A stretch of DNA of 64,000 nt, from positions 62,001 through 126,000 of the forward strand of contig NZ_JAGETY010000009.1 of assembly GCF_017571525.1 (NCBI RefSeq), given 5' to 3'. Below the pieces are notes generated by a model. That model was not told where the DNA came from. It saw only the letters and a list, made by a program, of their open reading frames with translations, and did no database searches. The translations under genes were made by a program, and so were the position numbers. The stretch comes from Hymenobacter sp. BT559. GTDB taxonomy: Bacteria > Bacteroidota > Bacteroidia > Cytophagales > Hymenobacteraceae. Shown here in pieces: positions 1 through 10,540 of the stretch (position 1 is the first letter of the stretch; each line of letters starts with the position of its first letter).

Positions 1-224
1 CGGTCGCCGGCCCGCTGCGCAATTACCAGCAGCGCCTGCTGAAAGCACGACGAGTAGCCCGCCGCAAACAGTTCTTCGGGATTGGTAGCGCCTTTTTTGC
101 CGCCGAGGCCTTCGGGCACCGACATGTCGAGGTCGATGATGCCGGTGGCCGAACGCACGTGGCCGCTGCGGCCGCCTACAGCTGTCGCATCGGCCGTGTA
201 AAGAGTCTTTTTAGTAGAGTCCAT
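1..224 (-). CDS. ohr: Organic hydroperoxide resistance protein Ohr (OsmC family), 3' truncated by window edge
   Basis: The first 74 codons are visible, read leftwards from an ATG at 224. Ohr is a cytoplasmic thiol peroxidase that reduces organic hydroperoxides with two cysteines. The visible part has the family's N-terminal hallmarks: a start of the form LYTADATAVGGRSGHV, then the LDMSVPEGLGG segment and the NPEELFAAGYSSCF motif, whose cysteine corresponds to the peroxidatic Cys. The second cysteine lies beyond the window. No neighbour shares its function; the next gene is a tRNA on the other strand, and no regulator (such as OhrR) is visible. The family assignment is strong; the length and C-terminus cannot be judged. 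Confidence 0.9.
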   Translation of the reverse strand, partial: MDSTKKTLYTADATAVGGRSGHVRSATGIIDLDMSVPEGLGGKKGATNPEELFAAGYSSCFQQALLVIAQRAGD

Positions 225-313
225 GTGGAAAGGGAAATTAGCAGGTTCAGGGTAAGCTAACCGATTTTTGCCTTATAGGGTTGTGTTGGGCCTAGCCAAA
301 ATAGCCATTCGGG

Positions 314-345
314 TTTGGCCGCGCCCGCTTTTGTAGCTACTTTTG
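314..345 (+). promoter_or_regulatory. Bacteroidota-type promoter of tRNA-Arg
   Basis: TTTG at 314-317 and TACTTTTG at 338-345 (fits TAnnTTTG) are separated by 20 nt, close to the Bacteroidota primary sigma consensus. The predicted start near 352 would give a leader of about 7 nt before the tRNA at 359. It is the cleanest two-element promoter in the window. Confidence 0.75.
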
Positions 346-358
346 CAGCCCTGCACCG

Positions 359-430
359 GGTCTCGTAGTACAACGGATAGTATAGGAGCCTCCGAAGCTC
401 TAGATTTAGGTTCGATTCCTAACGAGACCA
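359..430 (+). tRNA. tRNA-Arg, anticodon CCG
   Basis: A 72-nt cloverleaf can be folded by eye. The acceptor stem is GGTCTCG (359-365) with CGAGACC (423-429) and discriminator A430. The anticodon stem GGAGC/GCTCT encloses loop CTCCGAA, giving anticodon CCG (reads CGG, Arg). The T arm is TTAGG-TTCGATT-CCTAA. The 3' CCA is not encoded, because CTA follows the discriminator, so CCA must be added after transcription. The gene is a single tRNA with its own promoter and an immediate terminator. Confidence 0.95.
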
Positions 431-432
431 CT

Positions 433-467
433 AAAAAGCCCTTCCTGCTCGCAGGAAGGGCTTTTTT
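433..467 (+). terminator. Intrinsic terminator of tRNA-Arg
   Basis: The arms AAAAAGCCCTTCCTGC (433-448) and GCAGGAAGGGCTTTTT (451-466) are perfectly complementary and end in a T-run, beginning only 3 nt after the tRNA. Confidence 0.9.
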
Positions 468-795
468 ATTATTCAGGGTACCAGTTTTGCTTTATAGCTC
501 CTTGTGTACAACTATCGGCCAGGCCGCTTGACTCCTGCTCGCGTGTGCGGCTTCGGGTGATGTATACTATACGTTTGTTTATTAATCACTTAATTGCTGT
601 ACAGTACACGTTAGTGCAGTTCTGAGCCTGCCTAGCCATCCTGATTTAGCACGGTTCCAGCTAGGGTGGTTTTGTATAGCCTACCCGCACCTCAGCGGCA
701 GCAGCCCAACTACCGGCTTAGGCTGTTCGTAGTTATCGTTCTGCGCTTCTTTCCTTTTGCAGCGTCACTCATCACTTACGTGGTAGCCCAACTTT
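468..795. other. Gene-free stretch between tRNA terminator and small secreted protein
   Basis: No credible gene is seen on either strand. A TAnnTTTG match (TACGTTTG, 570-577) beside a small GTATAcTATAC palindrome (562-572) could be the -7 element for the gene at 796, which would leave a leader of about 210 nt. No clear -33 element is present. Nothing else is recognised. Confidence 0.4.
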
Positions 796-1065
796 ATGAA
801 AGCTTTTCTTCTACCTGCCGGTGCCCTGGCCCTGTCGGCGCTCCTAGTGACGGCTCAGGCCCAAGGGCTGCCCAAAGTCACGGCCAATCCAGTCAATACC
901 AAGGATAAAGCGGCTACCGCACGCGCTACTGCCAACCGGCGCGCTACCACTTATAAGGGCCCTAAAGTGGTAAAAAACACCGAAGCGCTGGGCAAAAAGA
1001 TGCTGCGCGACAGCAAACCCGCGCACGGGCAAGTAGCCCCCGCAGTGCTGATTCCTGCCAATTAA
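796..1065 (+). CDS. Small secreted hypothetical protein (89 aa)
   Basis: The product begins with a typical signal peptide (MKAFLLPAGALALSALLVTA, cleavage likely after AQAQ). The mature part is about 65 residues, basic, and rich in Ala, Thr, Lys and Arg, with no cysteine and no recognisable domain. It is probably exported to the periplasm. The overlapping minus-strand frames are not convincing because they lack a signal peptide and a plausible composition. It faces the end of the polysaccharide locus tail to tail, with a strong hairpin between them. I do not recognise the family and infer no function. Confidence 0.6.
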   Translation: MKAFLLPAGALALSALLVTAQAQGLPKVTANPVNTKDKAATARATANRRATTYKGPKVVKNTEALGKKMLRDSKPAHGQVAPAVLIPAN

Positions 1066-1113
1066 TAGGTACCTGATGCCAGGCCGCTCGCCGTGGCGGC
1101 TGCCCGTCTCGCT

Positions 1114-1165
1114 GCGCTAGCCCCTCGGGTGGCTGCTTCTGCATCGTGGCCCGAGGGGCTAGCGC
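1114..1165. terminator. Perfect 16-bp hairpin between convergent genes
   Basis: The arm GCGCTAGCCCCTCGGG (1114-1129) and its exact complement (1150-1165) enclose a 20-nt loop. The stop codon of the minus-strand propeller-GH16 gene (1159-1161) lies inside the right arm. No T-run follows on either side, so it is either a factor-dependent bidirectional terminator or an RNA 3'-end stabiliser. Confidence 0.5.
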
Positions 1166-3309
1166 TGGTACACGCGCACGTAGTCGATTTCGAAGCGAGC
1201 GGGCAGGCCCCCGGGCTCGATTGGTCCGCCATTGTCGCCACCCAGCGCCAAGTTGAGCAGCAGGTAGTGCGGCTGCCGCATGGGGTTGAAACCGGTGCCG
1301 TCCTGGTTTTCGGTTTGGCCGAGCGGTGTTTCGTTAAGTAGCTCATTATCTAGGTAGAGGCGGATGGCCTCGGTATCCCAATCCATGCGCCAGACGTGGA
1401 ATTTGCCAGCCCATGCGGGGTCCTTGAAGCTCGTCAGGGGCTTGGTTTCACTATGCCACTTGGGCGTGTAGGGCTGAGCCGTGCCCGAGGCCACGTTGGC
1501 CAGTACCTTCCCGCGATAGTATTCCATTATGTCAATTTCGCCGCCGGAGGGCCACTCTTTCCCGACGCCCAGGGTCCAGAAGTCGGGCCACATGCCCGAG
1601 TGAGTTGGGATGCGGGCGCGCATCTCAAAGCGTCCGTATTGCCACTGGTGCTTACCCTGGGTGTTAAGGCTAGCCGAGGTGTAGTCGATGGTGGGGCGGC
1701 TGGCTCTCCAATCGGGGGCGCCGGGCTTATACCCGGGGTTGGGGCTCGACTCCCTCCTGGCCTCGATGACGAGCAGGCCCTTTTCGCAGCGTGCATTGGC
1801 GGGCTGGTACCACTGCACCTCGTGGTTGCGCACGAAGCCGTTTTCGTAGCCCCAGTTCTGCGGGTCGGGCCGGCCGGCTTGGTTGAACTCGTCGGCCCAC
1901 ACCAAGCGGTAGCCTCCAGCGGTGGGCGCGGGGCTAGGAGCCGTCGCGCCGGTCGGGCGCCTCGTAGGCAGGGCGCCCGAAGTGGCCGGCCGCACTGGCT
2001 GGCCGGGCCGCCAGTCAAGCACCCGCACGGGCTGCGCGGGTAGGTTTTCGAGGGTTTCGCCGTCGCCCTGGCCGGTGCGCTGCACAAACAGGCTCAGCAC
2101 CTGCTCGTTTTTCCAGCGCTCGGTATCGTAGCTAGGCTCCCAGTTGCCGACGGGGCTAGCCGTAAGGTCGGCGGCCGACCACTGCGGCCGGCTCAGGTCG
2201 GGGCAGCTCAGCACCGAGGCGCGGTCGTGGCGCTCGGCATCGCGGAAGAGCAGGTAAGCAGCGGGGTGGCCTTTGGCACTGGTTACCAGCAGCTGCGGGC
2301 GCGAAATCGGAATTTTCTTCGTGCCCGTACCGCTCAGACTAAAGGCCGTGGTGCGCTGGCTTACCTGGGTGGTCTTCCAGCTTTTTCCGGCCAGGTAAAT
2401 GAGCTGATATTGTGGCACCTGCGTGCCCTGGGGCCGCCAGTAGGTGGCAATGTAGGGCGTGCCCTGGGCATCGGTCGTAATGCTGGTTTGGTTTATTAGC
2501 TCACTGTTTTGCGGAATACGGGCCGCGTACTCGGCCGTGGCTTTGGTGATGGGCAGCTGATAGCTAGCGCCGGTGCTCTTTTGCCAGGTGCGGCCGCCGT
2601 CGGCAGAGCGGGCGTAGGCCATGTCGTGGTTGGAGGCCACGTTGGGGCTTTCGCGCCACACCCAGGCCACGTGGATGGTGCCCCGGGCATCGAGGCAGGC
2701 CTGCCAGTAGGCATTGCGCTGGCCTTGCCCGTCGATGAGCACGTCGTGCAGGCGCGTCCAGCGCCGGGTTTTCACCTCGTAGCGGTTCAGCACCAGGTTG
2801 CCGTTGCCCGAGCCACCGTCGCGATACAGAAACAGCAAGTCGCCTGAGGGAAAGCGGTAAAACTCGGGATAACTCACTTTCTGCTCCTGTTGGCCGGTCA
2901 TGGGCTCAAGGGGGCCTAGCATGAGCACGCCCGGCGCCGTGCTGCGGCAGTAGTGCAGCGGGTTGTTGTGGTGGTCAAACGACAGATGCAGGTAGCCCGC
3001 GCCATCTACCATCAGGCTGATGATGTTGTGGGCATCCTTCACATTGCCTTGGTACTGCGTGCGTTGCACCTGCCACGACCCGGCTGGCAGGCGGCGCTTG
3101 GCTAGGGTCACGTAGCCCGCCGAGTCGTAGTAGGCCACGTACTGGTCGCGGCCTAGGCTCACCACCGAGTTTTTGCGAAAGACGGCGCCATTCACGTTGT
3201 TTTTGGCCCAGCCCAGGCCGATGGGCACGGCCGTTTGGGCGAAGGCCGCCGGGGCACTCGGCAAGATTAATCCTAGTAAAAAACTTGAAAAAAGGAGCGA
3301 GCGAAGCAT
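1159..3309 (-). CDS. Secreted fusion: BNR_4-type beta-propeller + GH16 glycosidase
   Basis: This 716-residue protein has a signal peptide (about 1-25), a BNR_4-like propeller (about 28-425), a Pro/Thr/Ala linker (about 430-460) and a C-terminal GH16 jelly roll (about 462-716). The GH16 signature EIDIME (E591 nucleophile, E596 acid/base) is of the laminarinase/endo-beta-1,3-galactanase type. The propeller has a DAHN...DHH pattern (H94, H113/H114). From memory, paired histidines about 20 residues apart occur in propeller polysaccharide lyases (PL24/PL25) and relatives (PL42/GH145). ATG at 3309 is preferred over an upstream GTG because the signal peptide starts there. It lies 12 nt after the GH2 gene and probably shares its mRNA. 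The GH16 call is sure; the propeller's activity is inference. Confidence 0.85.
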   Translation of the reverse strand: MLRSLLFSSFLLGLILPSAPAAFAQTAVPIGLGWAKNNVNGAVFRKNSVVSLGRDQYVAYYDSAGYVTLAKRRLPAGSWQVQRTQYQGNVKDAHNIISLMVDGAGYLHLSFDHHNNPLHYCRSTAPGVLMLGPLEPMTGQQEQKVSYPEFYRFPSGDLLFLYRDGGSGNGNLVLNRYEVKTRRWTRLHDVLIDGQGQRNAYWQACLDARGTIHVAWVWRESPNVASNHDMAYARSADGGRTWQKSTGASYQLPITKATAEYAARIPQNSELINQTSITTDAQGTPYIATYWRPQGTQVPQYQLIYLAGKSWKTTQVSQRTTAFSLSGTGTKKIPISRPQLLVTSAKGHPAAYLLFRDAERHDRASVLSCPDLSRPQWSAADLTASPVGNWEPSYDTERWKNEQVLSLFVQRTGQGDGETLENLPAQPVRVLDWRPGQPVRPATSGALPTRRPTGATAPSPAPTAGGYRLVWADEFNQAGRPDPQNWGYENGFVRNHEVQWYQPANARCEKGLLVIEARRESSPNPGYKPGAPDWRASRPTIDYTSASLNTQGKHQWQYGRFEMRARIPTHSGMWPDFWTLGVGKEWPSGGEIDIMEYYRGKVLANVASGTAQPYTPKWHSETKPLTSFKDPAWAGKFHVWRMDWDTEAIRLYLDNELLNETPLGQTENQDGTGFNPMRQPHYLLLNLALGGDNGGPIEPGGLPARFEIDYVRVYQR

Positions 3310-3321
3310 AGTAGACACGGA

Positions 3322-6507
<3,186 letters not shown>

Positions 6508-6662
6508 CTAGCGGCGCTAGGGTCACTTAAATACAGCCGCAATACTACCTCAGTTCGGCTAGGCCCGCAGGGGGCATTTTGCCCGAAAAAGGGGGTAAAT
6601 TCACGCCGTAGCCCGACGTAAAAAAAGAGTGAGCCAGCTAGCCAGCTCACTTCTTGAATTTA

Positions 6663-6763
6663 GACCGTCATGCTGAGCCTGTCGAAGCATTTCTACCGGA
6701 CCGCTAGGGGTAGTAACTCTAACGAAGCGGTAGAGATGCTTCGACAGGCTCAGCATGACGGTC
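6663..6763. repeat. REP/MITE-like inverted repeat between GH51 and GH2 genes
   Basis: The two 28-nt arms (6663-6690 and 6736-6763) are perfectly complementary and continue with one mismatch to about 6699 and 6727. The core contains TGCTGAGCCTGTCGAAGCAT, a sequence I know as a widespread dispersed palindrome in many bacterial genomes. It is the only copy in this window. The element fills most of the 311-nt gap between two genes on the same strand. Confidence 0.85.
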
Positions 6764-6797
6764 TCTATAAATTTTCAAACACGCTCTTAACTAGCAG

Positions 6798-8354
6798 TTA
6801 CTTCAGCTCTAGCACGACCACCGACTTGGGCGGCAGGGCTATGGCTAGCTTGTCGCCATGCTTTTTGGCCCCGGTAAAAGCGGCCAGCTTGATGTTGTCG
6901 GGCTTCTCGAAGGTATTGTAATCGCTCACGTTGGCCGAAGTCAACACCCGGCCGGTCACGGTTTTCCAGCTCACGCCGGGCAAGGCGGTTTCGATGGTCA
7001 GGGCCTTGTGCGGGTCGAGGTTCACAAGCGAGATGTGCACGGCCCCGTTCTTATCCTTAGAAGCCGAAGCGTTCAGGGCCGGGATTTTCTCGCTGCCGAG
7101 CCCATAGTCGGGGCTAGCGAACTGCAGGGGCAGGTACTCGGCATCCTGGTGCACCTGGTAGAGGTCGAACACGTGGTAGGTGGGCGTGAGCAGCATCTTC
7201 TCCTTGTCGGTCAGCACCAGGGCCTGCAGCACGTTTACGGCCTGGGCCAGGTTGGCACCCTTTACCCGGTCGCAGTGATTATTGAAGATGTTGAGGGTGG
7301 TGCCGGCCACTAGGGCATCGCGCAGCGAATTTTGCTGATAAAGGAACCCCGGGTTGGTGCCAGGCTCCACATCGGTCCACACGCCCCACTCATCTACCAG
7401 CAGGGCCACCTTCTTGTCCTTGTCATACTTGTCCATAATGGCCGCGTGCTTGGCTACTATGGCGTCCATTTTCAAGGCGTTGCGCAGGGTATTGAAGTAC
7501 TCCTGCTCGCCAAAGCCGGTGGCTTTGCCCTTGCTGCCGCTCCAGCTGCCGGTGGGCAGCGTGTACTGGTGCAGGGTGAGGCCCCACATCTGGTTGAGCG
7601 GGATGTTTTTCATGCACGTCTCGGTCCAGTTCGCATCGTCGCCATTGGCCCCGCTCACAATGCGCCTGAGCTTGGTGCCGGGGTAGTCGTGGGCGAAGGT
7701 GGCGTAGCGCTTGTACACGCTGGTGTAGTAGTCGGGCGTCATGTTGCCGCCGCAGCCCCAGCTTTCGTTGCCAATTCCCCACCAGCTCACGTGGTAGGGC
7801 TCGGGGTGGCCATTTTTGCGGCGCTCCAGCACCATGGGCGTATCCTCGTTGGAGTTGAGGTACTCCATCCAGTTCGACATTTCCTGCACCGTGCCGCTGC
7901 CCACATTGGCCGCTAGGTAGGGCTCGGTGCCCAGCAACTGGCACAGCTCCAGAAATTCGTGGGTACCGAAGCTATTGTCTTCCAGGGTGTTGCCCCACCA
8001 CAGATTCAACATTTTGGGGCGCTGGGCGGTGGGGCCTACCCCATCGTGCCAGTGATAGGTATCGGCAAAGCAGCCGCCGGGCCAGCGTAGGTTGGGCACG
8101 TGAATCTTCTGCAGGGCCTGCACTATATCCATGCGAATACGGCCTTGCTTGGGCACGGGCAGGCTAGGGTCTACCCAGAAGCCGCCGTAGATGCAGCGCC
8201 CCAGGTGCTCGGCAAATTGCCCCTGAATGTGCTTGCTTACCACAAGTTTAGGGTCGCCGGGCTGCACAGTTAGCTGGATGGTTTGGGCGGAGGCTAGCAG
8301 CGGGGCCGCACAGGCAGCGGCCAGCGCCGCGCGACGCAGAAATGGGGTGGGCAT
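6798..8354 (-). CDS. GH51 alpha-L-arabinofuranosidase
   Basis: This 518-residue protein has an N-terminal signal peptide (about 1-23, ending LLASAQ), so it is exported, unlike many cytoplasmic GH51 enzymes. The TIM barrel carries acid/base E197 in GIGNESWGCGG and nucleophile E322 in VDEWGVW, followed by the C-terminal beta-sandwich typical of the family. The segments FAEHLGRCIYGG and RWPGGCFADTYHW are also diagnostic. It would remove alpha-L-arabinofuranose side chains in the periplasm. A likely promoter and an 18-bp palindromic operator lie upstream, and its leader contains a strong hairpin. The gene is in the same orientation as the rest of the locus but separated from the GH29 gene by 301 nt, which suggests separate control. 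Confidence 0.95.
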   Translation of the reverse strand: MPTPFLRRAALAAACAAPLLASAQTIQLTVQPGDPKLVVSKHIQGQFAEHLGRCIYGGFWVDPSLPVPKQGRIRMDIVQALQKIHVPNLRWPGGCFADTYHWHDGVGPTAQRPKMLNLWWGNTLEDNSFGTHEFLELCQLLGTEPYLAANVGSGTVQEMSNWMEYLNSNEDTPMVLERRKNGHPEPYHVSWWGIGNESWGCGGNMTPDYYTSVYKRYATFAHDYPGTKLRRIVSGANGDDANWTETCMKNIPLNQMWGLTLHQYTLPTGSWSGSKGKATGFGEQEYFNTLRNALKMDAIVAKHAAIMDKYDKDKKVALLVDEWGVWTDVEPGTNPGFLYQQNSLRDALVAGTTLNIFNNHCDRVKGANLAQAVNVLQALVLTDKEKMLLTPTYHVFDLYQVHQDAEYLPLQFASPDYGLGSEKIPALNASASKDKNGAVHISLVNLDPHKALTIETALPGVSWKTVTGRVLTSANVSDYNTFEKPDNIKLAAFTGAKKHGDKLAIALPPKSVVVLELK

Positions 8355-8392
8355 GGAAAAGTGGTAGAAGATGAAGTCAGGATTGCCTAGAT

Positions 8393-8436
8393 GTGGCTGC
8401 TAGGGCTGTGCCGATGCGCGCAGCCCTAGCAGCCAC
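8393..8436 (-). promoter_or_regulatory. Strong hairpin in the GH51 leader
   Basis: GTGGCTGCTAGGGCTG (8393-8408) and its exact complement (8421-8436) enclose a 12-nt loop. No T-run follows, so it is not a simple terminator. It lies 39 nt upstream of the GH51 start and downstream of the predicted promoter, so it would be transcribed as part of the 5' leader. Confidence 0.5.
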
Positions 8437-8478
8437 GAGAAAACGCAAGCCGATAGCGAGCGCTCTGCATGGTACGGG

Positions 8479-8511
8479 CAAAAGTAGCATCATTGCACAA
8501 TCGATTGTGCA
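8479..8511 (-). promoter_or_regulatory. GH51 promoter -7 element and overlapping 18-bp palindromic operator
   Basis: On the minus strand a TACTTTTG (8486-8479) fits the TAnnTTTG -7 consensus. The perfect palindrome TGCACAATCGATTGTGCA (8494-8511), centred on CG, covers the place where the -33 element should lie. Its size and central CG resemble operators of LacI-family regulators. A repressor bound there would block RNA polymerase. The regulator is not in the window. Confidence 0.6.
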
Positions 8512-8655
8512 TCTGTTTCCAACAAAAGCCGCGCTACCAGCACGGGTGCGCGACCCGCACCGGTAGCGGGTCCGGAATGCCGCCAAACAGGTGTCCCACC
8601 AACAGGTGCTCAACTATGCGTTGCTTAAGCACTTGGTTATAAGCCGCGCTAGCCC

Positions 8656-10299
8656 CTACGTGATGCGAAAGGCATAAGCCAACCCGGCCGCCGGAGCCTG
8701 GGCCGGTAGCTGCACCCGCAGGCCCTGGGCCGTGCGCTCGAACGTGAGGGGTGGGCCGGCGTGGCCGAGCAGCTCGACGCGGCGCACGGGCTGCGGCCGC
8801 TGCGGGCTACCCGCGGCTAGCGTAGCAATGAGCAGCTGCCCATCGGTGGGCCAGCCTAGCGCCGTGGCGTAGAGCACATTGCCTTTCACCGCAAAACGGA
8901 TATCCTGAGCGCCAAAGGGTTTGCCTTTGCCCTCGTTGAAGCCCTGCGCCGACAGCTCGGCGCTGCTGGCCAGGGCCGGGCCCTCGCCCAGCACCTGCCA
9001 AGGCCGGGTGCCGTAAATGCTCTCGCCATTGGCCGCCAGCCAGGTACCGATGCTTTGCACAATGGCTCGCTCCTGCTCGTCGATGGTGCCGTTGCCGCGC
9101 ACGGGCACGCTCAGCAGCAGGTTACCGTTTTTGCTCACCACGTCTACCAGGGTATGCACTACCGTTTGGGCGCTCTTATAGCCGTGCCGGTCGTAGATGC
9201 GGCGGTCGTAGTGCCAGTCGCCTAGGCACGTGCAGGTTTGCCAAGGCAGCGGCTCGATGTGCGCGCTTTGCCCCCGCTCAATATCCCAGACCATGCAGTG
9301 GCGCTGCGGCTCGGTCAACACCTTGCCCGTGACCACGGCCTCGTTGCGGCCGCCGTGGCGGCGCATGCTGGCATTATACTGCTCGGCCGTCAGGCGCAGA
9401 CCCACGTCGCTGACGGGCCACAGCGGCAGCGCCGTGTCGTCGTAGTACACCAAGTCGGGCTCGTAGCGGTCAATGAGTTCGGCGGTGCGCCGGTAAAACT
9501 TCTCGCAGTACTCCTTGTCGGGCGGCACCATGCCCTCGCCCCAGTTCCACTGCGCCAGCCCGTTATCAATATTTTTAGCACCCCGCGCGTGGCTTTGCGC
9601 ATAAAGTGCCTGCGGGTCGTAGCCCTGCCACCACTGGCCGCGGCCCTGGGCGGCAGTCAGCCGTCCATCATAAGGCACCCCGGCCAGCGGGCCGGTTTTA
9701 TCGGTGCCCTGGGCTGGCTCGTACCAGCTCCAGGCATGGGCGGCGTGCACGCTCACGCCAAAGCGCAGCCCCTGCTTGCGGGCCGCCCGGGCCCAGCCGC
9801 CTACCAGGTCTTTTTTGGGCCCGACGCGGGTGGCGTTCCAAGGCTGGTGCTGGCTTTGGTAGAGGTCGAGGTTGTCGTGGTGGTTAGCCAGGGCCACGAA
9901 GTATTTGGCTCCTGCCTGCTTGTAGAAGGCTAGCAGCTCGTCGGGATTCCAGTTTTCGGCCCGCCAAGTATTGATAACATCTTTGAAGCCAAACTTGGAT
10001 GGATGGCCGTATTTCTCAACGTGAAATTTGTACTGGTCGCTGCCTTCCCGGTACATGTTGCGGGCATACCAGTCGCCGTGCTCGGGTTGGCACTGCGGCC
10101 CCCAGTGCGCCCACAGCCCAAACTTGGCATCGCGAAACCACTCAGGCACCTGGTAGCCGCTCAACGATTCCCAGGTAGGCTGGAAAGACCCGGCGGGAGG
10201 TGGCGCCAGCGGCGACCAATTTTGACCGGCCACCACACTGGGCAACCAGGCAGCGGGGGCTGCCAGGGCCAAGTTTTTCAGCACGTTGCGACGATTCAT
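8656..10299 (-). CDS. GH29 alpha-L-fucosidase family protein
   Basis: The ATG at 10299 is chosen because an export signal starts there (NRRNVLKNLALAAPAAWL, with a twin-arginine-like RR); the frame stays open to 10359. The 547-residue product has the GH29 barrel start (WFRDAKFGLWAHWGPQ), the conserved FVALANHHDN segment, and VYYDDTALPLW, where D287 or D288 fits the nucleophile position. GH29 enzymes release alpha-L-fucose by a retaining mechanism; the acid/base cannot be assigned by eye in this variable family. In the locus it would remove terminal fucose from a branched glycan. A related alpha-L-galactosidase activity cannot be excluded. The gene follows the DUF2264 gene with 241 nt between them. 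Confidence 0.85.
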   Translation of the reverse strand: MNRRNVLKNLALAAPAAWLPSVVAGQNWSPLAPPPAGSFQPTWESLSGYQVPEWFRDAKFGLWAHWGPQCQPEHGDWYARNMYREGSDQYKFHVEKYGHPSKFGFKDVINTWRAENWNPDELLAFYKQAGAKYFVALANHHDNLDLYQSQHQPWNATRVGPKKDLVGGWARAARKQGLRFGVSVHAAHAWSWYEPAQGTDKTGPLAGVPYDGRLTAAQGRGQWWQGYDPQALYAQSHARGAKNIDNGLAQWNWGEGMVPPDKEYCEKFYRRTAELIDRYEPDLVYYDDTALPLWPVSDVGLRLTAEQYNASMRRHGGRNEAVVTGKVLTEPQRHCMVWDIERGQSAHIEPLPWQTCTCLGDWHYDRRIYDRHGYKSAQTVVHTLVDVVSKNGNLLLSVPVRGNGTIDEQERAIVQSIGTWLAANGESIYGTRPWQVLGEGPALASSAELSAQGFNEGKGKPFGAQDIRFAVKGNVLYATALGWPTDGQLLIATLAAGSPQRPQPVRRVELLGHAGPPLTFERTAQGLRVQLPAQAPAAGLAYAFRIT

Positions 10300-10540
10300 A
10301 CAGTAAGCCAGAAGGGTGGGAAAAGGGTCAATTATCAGGGTGAGCCGGCCAGACGACACGGCGGCTTATACTCTTAGTAGTTCGGGGCTGGGGCTAGCAA
10401 ATACTTCTTCGCACAAGTTCGCTCAAGCAATATATCTGGTAATCAGCCCCATTCTCAGCTTTAAGCGAGCTTGATGCCTCAGCGCTACCACTGGTAGTCC
10501 GCCGCTAGGGTCATCGCAATTGCCTTCGGCGGCTCAAGTG

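Noticed and set aside
6670..6921. Small frame starting MLSLSKH in the inverted repeat
   Set aside because: It is a translation of the dispersed repeat running into the antisense of the GH51 gene, not a protein gene.
8377..8613. 78-codon minus-strand frame upstream of GH51
   Set aside because: It overlaps the predicted promoter, operator and leader hairpin and has no protein-like features.
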